From positions 1-12,870 of the forward strand of contig JASJGK010000043.1 of NCBI GenBank assembly GCA_033791585.1: 12,870 bases of DNA. The letters are read 5' to 3'. The translations under genes were made by a program, and so were the position numbers. The notes beneath the pieces are model-generated. The model saw only the letters and a program-made list of their open reading frames with translations. It made no database searches and was not told the DNA's origin. Origin of the DNA: JASJGK01 sp033791585. Lineage in GTDB: Bacteria; SAR324; XYD2-FULL-50-16. This document shows, piece by piece, positions 1-6,949 of the stretch; position 1 is the first letter of the stretch, and each line of letters begins with the position of its first letter.

Positions 1-73
1 TTTAATAGTCGGGACTTGTTAGGAGAAATCTTACAGAGCGCTTTTGCTAGAATAACTTAGTTGGCTATAGCTT

Positions 74-108
74 TAGAAAAAGAGGTTAGGCCTGCTTCGA
101 ATACAGGC
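74..108 (-). terminator. possible weak terminator after the exported-protein operon
   Basis: Downstream of the stop codon of the 404-residue gene, the minus strand has a short stem GCCTG/CAGGC (108-104 with 94-90, 9-base loop), followed about 8 bases later by a run of five T (81-77). The stem is short and the T run is distant, so this is only a weak candidate. No better terminator is visible in the first 132 bases, and the rest of that stretch shows no gene. Confidence 0.3.
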
Positions 109-132
109 TTTGCCTTAAATATCAGCACAATA

Positions 133-1347
133 CTACCTGCCCTTTACAGTAATATAGAATTTTCTTGCCTGAGACTCAGTCGTTTTTCCCGTTGAATCCT
201 TAGCCACAATACGCCAGAAAAGATGGTCGATTTCATTTTCATCCATCATTGAAAGGGCCAAAGTAGGCATCTCGCCTCGCATGGGGTTTAGGGTGAAACT
301 CGGTGTCCACTTTTCTTCCTTAGGCATCTCAAAGTACACACTCTCATCAGTAAAGGTTGGGTCAGACGAGATCTGTACCTTAAACTGGTTATATTTTTTA
401 CTACGCCACTCAAACTTAAATAGGCCATCTTCAGCAAAGCTGTAGTTGTTTTCAGGGAAGACCATAGCTATGTCGCCAAAAACCAATTGCTCATCACTCA
501 CCTTTTCGTTATTATTTTCATCAATTTCGGTGATGTGCTCGCCTTCGTCAACCTTGGCTAGGATAGAATACTTACCTGGCTGCTCATTCGCAGGGATGGT
601 AAAGGGCAATTCAATCATCTTGGTTTCCCCAGGAGAAATTATAGGGATTTTTTCTGCGATAAAATGAATTTTCCGCCTTGGCCTTTGGCTAAAAAACCAC
701 CTCAGATTGATTTCTGCATTTTGGGCAATATCACCACCGTCATTTTTAACAGCAATGCGAACGTGGGTTGTTTCTCCCCTTAAAACAGAAGTACTTAAGA
801 GGCCCAAGCTCACAAATTTTAAGTCGGGAGGGTCAAAAACGACAGGCTCACGCTTCATCTTTTTCTTCATATTAGTGCTAGCTTCTTCTGCTATTTCAGC
901 CTTAGACATGCGCCCACGCCTTCTTTTGGGGGGGGTCTTGCGGATTGCCGGGTCAAGAGCATAGAAATATTTACTCTGGGATTTAGCAGCAGTAACCAAA
1001 GGTTTATCACTTAAAGAATAGAGTCTGGCGCCTAAAGAATAGTCTCCAAAACCTTTGGCATCAATAGGGTAGGGAATAATTACTGAGGTGTTGGTTTGCG
1101 CCTTGGCCAAAAATCGCTTGTTGGCAAAGGTAACTATATTTCTGTTAGGTAAGGTCACTACTAGTTTACAATATAGACTACGGTCTTTTTTTGTGTTGTT
1201 ACGCACCAAGACTTCTACCAACTGGGTCTCTTTAATCTTGAGTAGGTCGGTAGCAATGATTATCTTTTCAATGCTCAAATCTTCAGCGCTCAGCGGCTGA
1301 GTCAATAAAACGGAAAGCCCAAGAAGTATCCCTATAAGCTTTTTCAC
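133..1347 (-). CDS. exported CARDB-domain protein
   Basis: A 404-residue protein, probably exported. Residues 1-21 look like a Sec signal peptide (KK, then a hydrophobic run, cleavage probably near LSA); there is no lipobox cysteine. Residues 25-130 look like an Ig-like beta domain. Residues 138-166 are a very basic linker (KRRRGR, KKKMKR). Residues 173-288 match a CARDB domain, an Ig-like adhesion module, with the typical ending VDEGEHITEIDENNNE. Residues 295-404 resemble a fibronectin-III-like domain (FKFEW, FKVQISSDPTF). The start is GTG, and the GTGA at 1347-1344 overlaps the TGA stop of the upstream FG-GAP gene, so the two are probably translationally coupled. There is no anchor or catalytic motif; a surface or periplasmic binding or scaffold role is inferred from the domains only. 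Confidence 0.82.
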   Translation of the reverse strand: MKKLIGILLGLSVLLTQPLSAEDLSIEKIIIATDLLKIKETQLVEVLVRNNTKKDRSLYCKLVVTLPNRNIVTFANKRFLAKAQTNTSVIIPYPIDAKGFGDYSLGARLYSLSDKPLVTAAKSQSKYFYALDPAIRKTPPKRRRGRMSKAEIAEEASTNMKKKMKREPVVFDPPDLKFVSLGLLSTSVLRGETTHVRIAVKNDGGDIAQNAEINLRWFFSQRPRRKIHFIAEKIPIISPGETKMIELPFTIPANEQPGKYSILAKVDEGEHITEIDENNNEKVSDEQLVFGDIAMVFPENNYSFAEDGLFKFEWRSKKYNQFKVQISSDPTFTDESVYFEMPKEEKWTPSFTLNPMRGEMPTLALSMMDENEIDHLFWRIVAKDSTGKTTESQARKFYITVKGR

Positions 1348-4175
1348 TCTTCCTCCATTGTTGTTGCCGATAGTTCCTCGTCAAGGTCTCGTGTAATCGC
1401 ATCATTTCGATACATAAAAATCAATCCCACATCTGAGCCTGTAATTAAGTCTTTATCCCCATCGGCGTCAAGATCATAACCCACAGGGGTTGAGCCTTTA
1501 GGAAAGTGCATTTTTCCACCATAGTCTTGTAAAACTTCCCACTTGCCTGAATAGTTATCTTGCGTGTTGCGCAAGAAAAACACAGGGCCAGCATCAGAAC
1601 CAAGAAGCATTTCAGGTTTACCATTATTATTTAAGTCTGCAAAGGCAGGGGTTGAACCAATGCCTATATCCACTAATTGGTAGTCTCTACGGATAATAAC
1701 AAATCGGTCGGAATCATTTTTAACATAGATCAATTTACCCCAAAGGTTTCCTATCAATAGGTCTAAAATACCGTCGCCGTTTAAATCCAGTACAGCAGGC
1801 TTTGCATTGTCCCCAATCCAGAGATTTTTGAAAAAGTTCTTATCTAAAACAAATTTTGGTTTTTCATTGGTTCCTTGATTTTGATAGTAAGAAAGCTGAC
1901 CTGAGTAAGCACCTAAAATCAAATCAAGGTCACCATCTTGATCTAAATCCGTGAGCAATGGTGCTGTATTTCTTAGATGTTTCGTTTTTAGGTAATCATC
2001 ACTCCGTTCGGAAAACTCCCACTCTTGGTCGCTCCCCACATTTTCATAGTAAAATACGTTGCCTGACCTAGTTCCCACAAGCATATCTAAATCTCCATCT
2101 AAGTCGAGATCGCCGAAGGTTGGGGTAGACCTTTTGATGCGGTCATTGCGCACTAAAGGGATAGAAACACGAACCCACTTGGGGTCAACTATTTGAAGCT
2201 CTTCTTGAACTCGACCAATGGCCATGGATTCTTCAGTGATTTCAAGTTCCTCTTCTACATCTTCTTCTATATCTTCTGAAATATCCAACTCGATTGGCCC
2301 TTCAACATTTTCGACTACCAAGCTTCCGCTTTTAGAGTCAATGGAGTTATCCACGATCACCTGTAGGGCTTCATCTTCTTGCTCTACACCCATATTTAGA
2401 TAGAGTAAAAAGTCTCCTTCATCATTACCAATCAATAAATCGGGGTCGCCATCGCCATTAAAGTCGTCAAACACAGGGTGGGCTAGGGCGTCTACTTCAA
2501 AGTTCATTAGGGATTTATCATCCACTTCCCAATTTAGATTGTCTTTGGTTTCGGCGCTCGGGCTCATGTGTAACATTAGTTTTCCATCAATGCCACCTAA
2601 CACAAGGTCTAAAAATTGGTCTTGGTTCCAGTCAAAAAAGGCAGGCACTGAATTTCGTTCCACCTTAGCTGAGGCAAACCTCGTGGACTCTAAAGCAAAG
2701 ATAGGGGCCTTTTTTGTGCCTTTATTTTTGTAAAGGATTACACGACCGGTAAAGTTACCAACAAAGAGGTCTAGATCACCATCTTTATCATAATCATGAA
2801 GGCGAGGCACGGCGTTGGAGCCAACGTCAATTTGGAAATAAGTTTTATCTTGCAGTTTCCACGCGGGCTTTTGGGGGGTGCCTATGTTTTCTACAAAGGC
2901 CACTTGACCAGACCTTTCGCCAATCAATAAGTCTAAATCTCCATCATCATCAAGGTCACCTAAGGTTGGGGCCGAATTTTTCATCCCTGTCATATAGATT
3001 AAATCTTCTGTTTTTAAGATCCAATCAGGGGCTTTAGTTTTTGAGATATTTTCAAAATAGTTTAGATTTCCTGTGGTTTCCCCAACAATTAAATCTAGAT
3101 CTTTATCACCGTCAAGGTCGCCTGTAGCAATGGAAGCCCTGTTCCCAGTGATAACTAACTTATTGAAATTAAATAGATTTGTAGTGATGTTCCAAAGAAC
3201 GTGAACCCCTGCTTGGGTTCGGTTTTCATACAGCGAAGCCGTGGGGTTGGCGCTACCTATTACCATATCATCATCATGGTCTCCATCAAGATCCATAAAT
3301 ACAGGGGCCGATTCACCACCGATATCAATCCGTTGGAATCGCTCTTCACTCAGTTTCCAGTCGGGGAAGAAACGGTCCCCCTCATTTTTAAAGAGGGTCA
3401 AGGTGCCATTTTTGGAACCGACAACAAGATCTAAATCTTGGTCGCCATCCCAGTCAACCAAACCAGGAGCTGCATGAGTTTCAAGGCCAAAGGTCACAAC
3501 GTTGACAGGTTTACGTGCTTTAAAGTTAGGTTTTTTTCTGGTTCCATCATTAGTGTAAAGCCAAACTTTACCGTCTACAGCACCTACTAAAAGATCAAAT
3601 TTTCGTGAAAGGTTTACATCAAAAAAGATAGGTACGAGGTTTTTTCCGATAGTAATGTTTTGGAATTTTGCAGAAACTAACTTAAAAACAGGTATTAGGT
3701 TGTTGCCACGATTTTCAAAGTGCCAGATTCTCCCGTCTGCGGTTCCAATAAAAAGATCGTAGTCACCGTCAAAATCGATATCTACTAAAAAAGGAGCACT
3801 CCTTTCACCAATATCTATTTTATTCCAAACCTGTACTTTTCGGCCTTTTTTCTTGAGTTCAAAAATAGCTTTATATTGCTGGGTGATCAGTACAAAGTCA
3901 GGCTTGGTATCTGAGCCTTTATTTTCAAAGTAGGCAATTTCGCCATTCTTTTGACCCATAAAAACATCTTGGTCACCATCGCCATCAATATCTGCAAAGG
4001 CTAATTTAGATTGGGGCATTTCACGGGCAAAAAGTAGGCTTTGTTTGCCAGCTTGCTGGCCGTAATACTGTTGTTGCCACTTATATTTTACCGTTTTGGC
4101 AAAAGCAGAGGGCGCAAAAGTAACCAGTAACAAGGTGGCTATGCTAGTAAAAAGACTGATTTTATTAAGTTTCAT
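1344..4175 (-). CDS. exported FG-GAP/VCBS-repeat beta-propeller protein
   Basis: A 943-residue protein with a Sec signal peptide (residues 1-26, ending AFA). It carries 15 repeats of the FG-GAP/VCBS type, each with a calcium-binding-like loop such as DIDGDGDQD followed by a short hydrophobic strand and G. They start near residues 62, 132, 186, 241, 295, 353, 407, 461, 515, 571, 689, 743, 797, 847 and 901, a period of about 54-58 except across the gap. Repeats near 186 and 515 have degenerate loops. Residues 597-665 form a strongly acidic linker splitting the array 10+5. In this family such repeats build beta-propeller blades. No catalytic domain, membrane anchor or sorting signal was seen. 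An AAGGA lies directly against the ATG, unusually close, but an in-frame TAA just upstream fixes this start. First gene of a probable operon with the CARDB gene. Function unknown; adhesion or ligand binding is inferred. Confidence 0.9.
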   Translation of the reverse strand: MKLNKISLFTSIATLLLVTFAPSAFAKTVKYKWQQQYYGQQAGKQSLLFAREMPQSKLAFADIDGDGDQDVFMGQKNGEIAYFENKGSDTKPDFVLITQQYKAIFELKKKGRKVQVWNKIDIGERSAPFLVDIDFDGDYDLFIGTADGRIWHFENRGNNLIPVFKLVSAKFQNITIGKNLVPIFFDVNLSRKFDLLVGAVDGKVWLYTNDGTRKKPNFKARKPVNVVTFGLETHAAPGLVDWDGDQDLDLVVGSKNGTLTLFKNEGDRFFPDWKLSEERFQRIDIGGESAPVFMDLDGDHDDDMVIGSANPTASLYENRTQAGVHVLWNITTNLFNFNKLVITGNRASIATGDLDGDKDLDLIVGETTGNLNYFENISKTKAPDWILKTEDLIYMTGMKNSAPTLGDLDDDGDLDLLIGERSGQVAFVENIGTPQKPAWKLQDKTYFQIDVGSNAVPRLHDYDKDGDLDLFVGNFTGRVILYKNKGTKKAPIFALESTRFASAKVERNSVPAFFDWNQDQFLDLVLGGIDGKLMLHMSPSAETKDNLNWEVDDKSLMNFEVDALAHPVFDDFNGDGDPDLLIGNDEGDFLLYLNMGVEQEDEALQVIVDNSIDSKSGSLVVENVEGPIELDISEDIEEDVEEELEITEESMAIGRVQEELQIVDPKWVRVSIPLVRNDRIKRSTPTFGDLDLDGDLDMLVGTRSGNVFYYENVGSDQEWEFSERSDDYLKTKHLRNTAPLLTDLDQDGDLDLILGAYSGQLSYYQNQGTNEKPKFVLDKNFFKNLWIGDNAKPAVLDLNGDGILDLLIGNLWGKLIYVKNDSDRFVIIRRDYQLVDIGIGSTPAFADLNNNGKPEMLLGSDAGPVFFLRNTQDNYSGKWEVLQDYGGKMHFPKGSTPVGYDLDADGDKDLITGSDVGLIFMYRNDAITRDLDEELSATTMEEE

Positions 4176-4493
4176 TCCTTAAATCAACTAATTCGGCAAG
4201 GGGTTTTGGGTGTATTGACTTTGATCTGGTCTTAACCCATTCCCAGATAATATGCAAAAAGTGGTTCTTTCTGTAAAAAAAAAACAAATTTTTATGGATC
4301 ACAAAAAAAGAAATAGGCCCACTAGCTTTTAAAGAAGATTTTGCCGCAAATGATAAAAAAAACAAAGGAAAGAATTAACAAGTTGCATTTTGTTTCTGGA
4401 ACAATGATAAAAGTCCTCTAAAATAATAGCCAGAGGGGCCAATTAACAAAGTGAAAAGCAATAATCAAAGAAGAGAGTTACCCCATTCTTAGG
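4176..4493. other. gene-free stretch between the FG-GAP gene and the 473-residue gene
   Basis: These 318 A+T-rich bases hold no convincing gene. They contain a possible minus-strand promoter (4247-4277) and, at the left border, part of a stable hairpin (4481-4504). Several homopolymer runs of A (for example 4276-4286) are present. No tRNA, known RNA family or repeat array was recognised. Confidence 0.6.
4247..4277 (-). promoter_or_regulatory. possible sigma70-type promoter of the FG-GAP/CARDB operon
   Basis: On the minus strand, TTTACA (4277-4272) and TATTAT (4252-4247) each match five of six consensus positions. The 19-base spacer is longer than usual, which lowers confidence. Transcription would begin near 4240 and leave a leader of about 65 bases before the ATG at 4175. 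Confidence 0.3.
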
Positions 4494-4504
4494 CTAAGTT
4501 GGGG
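4481..4504. terminator. hairpin terminator at the 3' end of the 473-residue gene
   Basis: Stem CCCCA/TGGGG (4481-4485 with 4500-4504 region) encloses a second stem CTTA/TAAG with a small unpaired asymmetry between them. The stop codon of the minus-strand gene (TAG, 4496-4494) lies inside the hairpin. On the minus strand it is followed by TAACTCTCTTC, a poor T tract; on the plus strand it is followed by CTTTTTC. It may therefore work in both directions, and reads better as a plus-strand terminator although no plus-strand gene is seen upstream. Confidence 0.5.
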
Positions 4505-5915
4505 CTTTTTCGGTCTTTTTTTCTTCTTCTAGGGGGTCAGTTTTGTCATCTAAGCGCATTCCTTCAGTTTGATGAACGATGGCATCAAGCCTGTCCATTA
4601 GCTCTCCTGCTATATTGGCATATTTTCTGGCTTCTGTCGTATCTAAGAGGGCTACTCGTTCTAAAATCTTCATGGTTGAAGAGATCATCTTTTCTTGGTC
4701 TTTTTTAGGGTATAAATTTACAGAAAATTCCGTGATCAAACCGAGGTTCATAAATGGGTCAAACTCACTAGAATGTTTTATGGTTCTGCGCTTCACCAAT
4801 TTAATTGTATTCAAATTGATTGTGTAAATGCGTTTGCCCAGCTTTTTCATGGATTCAATTTCACGCATAGCCATCGCAATTTTGTAATCAAAGAATAATT
4901 TGGATGATATGATAGCCGACTTTTTTAGGCGGATGGTCATTTTAGAACCGCCGATTTGCCCCAATAGGTTGATAACTAGAGGCTCAAGTATAGGGATTTT
5001 GGTCAGGTTATTTAAAATTCCTGTGGTGTAGTCAATCAAAGCATCGGCTTGCAACTCACCAATTTTCTTAATAGGCATACCCCCGTTGATGTAATCCATC
5101 GCCTTTTTGATAGAAATAAAGTCAAAATGAGTGCCAGCCATGCTAGATTTTTTAAATTTATCGCCTAAGTAAGCGAGCAGGGCCATGGAGCTTTTCTTTT
5201 TTTCAAGGAGTAAGTCGGTAATAGCCATAGCGTAGATTAAATTCATCCGCAAATTGCCATAACTCATATCGTTTTTAACATCTTCGTAAGCCCTTTTTTG
5301 CACACGTTGCAGTTTTTCTAAAAAGGTGAAGTAAATGTCAAAAAAGTTTCTAAGATTATAGAGGGTTATCCCGTCACTTACAAGGGCTGTTGCAGCATCA
5401 TGGACAGCCAATTTTAAGCCTTCAACCACTTGGCCCAAGTTCCCTTTGGTATGTTGGAGCATTTTGTTTGTGCAGATACCAGAAAGCATGTAAAGTTCCC
5501 GTTTACGAGGGTAGTTCTTTAGTAATTTCTGAACCTCCATACGTACAGAACCAGGCGTTTTGGTTGCCTCTTCCCTTAAATTTGTGAGCTTATTTTCTGA
5601 AATTTCCCCACGAACACCCATTTTTTTCTTCTTGGATTTATCCATGAAGATACTGGTCACTTTCCAAAAACTATCCAGCCGAGGAATAGGGATAATAGAA
5701 ACTTCAATCAATTTTTGCTCGGTTTGAGCGCTGCGGAGAGGTGACTGGCCTACGATATAGTTTTTGTTTATGCCTGTGCGCCCTTTTTGTTGTGCCATGG
5801 CCTCTTGGTCATCGCGCAACTTCATGTGTTTATTCTTTTGCTTTTCTTGGAAACGCTGGATGATACCAGGCTTTTTAGGTTTGCTTTTAGAGTATTTATT
5901 TGGGGTGGAGGCCAT
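4494..5915 (-). CDS. hypothetical protein, basic, mostly helical
   Basis: I do not recognise this 473-residue protein. It has no signal peptide and no membrane segment, so it is probably cytoplasmic. Residues 1-50 are very basic and low in complexity (KYSKSKPKKP, KQKNKHMK), suggesting a disordered, perhaps nucleic-acid- or membrane-facing tail. Residues about 90-450 look mainly alpha-helical with many Lys/Arg and Leu, including a KSKKKKMG patch near 94-101. The C-terminal end is acidic (DDKTDPLEEEKK). No catalytic motif, P-loop, zinc site or clear repeat was found. The ATG at 5915 has no strong ribosome binding site, but length, codon-like composition and a candidate promoter upstream support a real gene. 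It is separated by 124 bases from the acetyltransferase gene and by 318 bases from the exported-protein operon. Possibly lineage-specific. Confidence 0.78.
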   Translation of the reverse strand: MASTPNKYSKSKPKKPGIIQRFQEKQKNKHMKLRDDQEAMAQQKGRTGINKNYIVGQSPLRSAQTEQKLIEVSIIPIPRLDSFWKVTSIFMDKSKKKKMGVRGEISENKLTNLREEATKTPGSVRMEVQKLLKNYPRKRELYMLSGICTNKMLQHTKGNLGQVVEGLKLAVHDAATALVSDGITLYNLRNFFDIYFTFLEKLQRVQKRAYEDVKNDMSYGNLRMNLIYAMAITDLLLEKKKSSMALLAYLGDKFKKSSMAGTHFDFISIKKAMDYINGGMPIKKIGELQADALIDYTTGILNNLTKIPILEPLVINLLGQIGGSKMTIRLKKSAIISSKLFFDYKIAMAMREIESMKKLGKRIYTINLNTIKLVKRRTIKHSSEFDPFMNLGLITEFSVNLYPKKDQEKMISSTMKILERVALLDTTEARKYANIAGELMDRLDAIVHQTEGMRLDDKTDPLEEEKKTEKAPT

Positions 5916-5947
5916 TCAGTTCTACAAAAAGTTAAAGTAGGTAGATT

Positions 5948-5976
5948 ATTTTACCCATAGCTTAGGGCTAAGTCTA
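5948..5976 (-). promoter_or_regulatory. candidate promoter of the 473-residue gene with internal palindrome
   Basis: On the minus strand, TAGACT (5976-5971) and TAAAAT (5953-5948) are separated by exactly 17 bases, which would start transcription near 5941, about 26 bases before the ATG. The spacer contains the palindrome CTTAGGGCTAAG (5961-5972), which overlaps the edge of the -35 box and could be an operator. Confidence 0.42.
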
Positions 5977-6039
5977 GTTCTATTAGTCGCCTAGGACAGG
6001 GGTAGCAATGCTTGCAGATTAGATAAGCAGGATGCGGAC

Positions 6040-6507
6040 CTAAAAAGTTTTACCCATAAAAACAAATTCAATCGTACCAAGGGTTTTGGTTTTGAAAACT
6101 TGGTAACCCAGTTTTTTATAGAGGGCGATGTTCTTTTCGCTTTTGTTGCCTGTGAAGAGTTCAAAGGTCTTGGTTTCTGGATGCTGACTCAGGCTGTTTG
6201 ATTCCATTGCAGACATCAAAAGCCTGCCAAGCCCTTGGTTTTGGAACTCAGGGTGGACCACCAAACGGCTAATGTGGCAAGTTGCATCTTTCAACTGGCT
6301 GCGAACCGAGGCAATGATTTTTGCACCCTCTGCCACTTTTAAAAATGTAGATTCCCTAAATTCTGACTTGATAGAGGCCAAGTCTTGGGTCAGTGGCGTT
6401 ATAGCATAGTCATTATATAATTCAGCTTCCGACTGGAAACAGACCTTTTGCAGGGCTAAAATTCCCTTTAAGTCGGTCTCAGTAACAGGTTCAACTTCAT
6501 ATTTCAT
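6040..6507 (-). CDS. GNAT family N-acetyltransferase
   Basis: A 155-residue protein, the usual length for a single GNAT domain, which transfers an acetyl group from acetyl-CoA to an amine. Residues 79-94 carry the acetyl-CoA-binding motif A: ISRLVVHPEFQNQGLG, where QNQGLG is the Q/R-x-x-G-x-G loop that holds the pyrophosphate. Residues 124-135 (EKNIALYKKLGY) are motif B, with Asn126 and Tyr130 in the usual positions. The N-terminal EPVTETDLKGILALQ is the typical first strand and helix. The substrate cannot be told from sequence; the family ranges from protein N-termini to antibiotics and small amines. It is followed 124 bases later by the 473-residue gene on the same strand. No clear ribosome binding site precedes the ATG. 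Confidence 0.87.
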   Translation of the reverse strand: MKYEVEPVTETDLKGILALQKVCFQSEAELYNDYAITPLTQDLASIKSEFRESTFLKVAEGAKIIASVRSQLKDATCHISRLVVHPEFQNQGLGRLLMSAMESNSLSQHPETKTFELFTGNKSEKNIALYKKLGYQVFKTKTLGTIEFVFMGKTF

Positions 6508-6684
6508 TTTATGGTTATAGATAAAAGGTGCGCTGGCAAAAATAGACTTCCTTAATATCTATAGCAAAAGGTCGGGTTGGGCAAATGTCTTACTTTTAGA
6601 AACTTGAGGAATTGAAGACGGGTAAATCGCTGGCGTGATGTCTCTGAAAAGATAGATGGGTGGAGCTGGAAAGGGTACAACTCG

Positions 6685-6704
6685 TTTGCATGGGAAGATG
6701 CAAA
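6685..6704. repeat. inverted repeat, 7-bp arms
   Basis: TTTGCAT (6685-6691) and ATGCAAA (6698-6704) are perfect complements around a 6-base loop GGGAAG. No T tract follows on either strand, so it is not a typical terminator; it could be an RNA hairpin or a protein-binding site. Confidence 0.5.
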
Positions 6705-6737
6705 TCTAGGGGAAAGGCAAGACCTTCAATTAAGAGT

Positions 6738-6931
6738 GCTCTGCAACCAAAGACCTTACAACCCACTGACGGGCTAAAACCATAGACCTAGAAACCAGCG
6801 AAGGCTGGGCAAAAAAAAAGGGGCTTGTAAGCCCCTTTCTTCTAATCAAAAAATATTCTGAAATAGTAAACCGTAAAGGCCGCTGGCGGCGCAGTTAGCC
6901 TAAACCAACAATGCTCTCAAACCATAGACCT
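6738..6931 (-). repeat. three degenerate copies of a 19-base motif
   Basis: On the plus strand the copies read GCTCTGCAACCAAAGACCT (6738-6756), GGGCTAAAACCATAGACCT (6771-6789) and GCTCTCAAACCATAGACCT (6913-6931). The first and second copies match the third at about 16 of 19 positions each. The second and third extend into a further GAAAC. On the minus strand each copy is preceded by a short stem-loop of different sequence (CCC/GGG, CCAGC/GCTGG, GCCTC/GAGGC), so the unit is hairpin plus AGGTCTATGGTTT. The fusA terminator lies between copies two and three. Confidence 0.5.
6811..6838 (-). terminator. strong intrinsic terminator downstream of fusA
   Basis: AAAGGGGC pairs with GCCCCTTT (6817-6838, palindrome with a small central loop TTGTAA), and on the minus strand the stem is followed by nine T (6819-6811). 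This is a textbook rho-independent terminator for a minus-strand transcript, about 110 bases after the fusA stop. On the plus strand it is followed by TTTCTTCT, so it might also stop transcripts in that direction. Confidence 0.85.
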
Positions 6932-6949
6932 GAAACGCCTCGAAGAGGC

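Larger units (their letters stand above)
6508..6949. other. structured gene-free region between fusA and the acetyltransferase gene
   Basis: The 442 bases contain no convincing reading frame but are rich in inverted repeats. Reading right to left on the minus strand after the fusA stop: GCCTC/GAGGC (6949-6937), GCCGC/GCGGC (6890-6879), the strong terminator (6838-6811), CCAGC/GCTGG (6808-6795), CCC/GGG (6773-6762), and TTTGCAT/ATGCAAA (6704-6685). Three degenerate copies of a 19-base motif sit among them. Possible roles are an extended 3' untranslated region, a small RNA, or degenerate repeats; no known RNA family was recognised. The last 100 bases (6508-6600) probably hold the acetyltransferase promoter, of which TATAGA (6563-6558) may be the -10 box. 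Confidence 0.6.

Noticed and set aside
2218..3477. Several plus-strand frames of 61-78 codons inside the FG-GAP gene.
   Set aside because: They are antisense to repeated Asp/Gly-rich codons and give Ser-rich translations typical of mirror frames; no start signals support them.
4165..4365. A 66-codon minus-strand reading frame that overlaps the start of the FG-GAP gene and could be a coupled leader peptide.
   Set aside because: It starts with TTG, lacks a ribosome binding site, lies in A+T-rich spacer DNA and has Phe/Lys-rich low-complexity content. Coupling cannot be excluded but has no positive support.
6659..6668. Minus strand reads CAGCTCCACC, like the 3' end of tmRNA, with GCAAACGA nearby.
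   Set aside because: No T-arm with a GTTCGA-type loop precedes it, no matching 5' acceptor strand or tag reading frame was found, and a 10-base match can arise by chance in a window of this size.
6738..6931. The three 19-base copies as a CRISPR array.
   Set aside because: Copies are degenerate, spaced 14 and 123 bases apart, and no cas gene is present.
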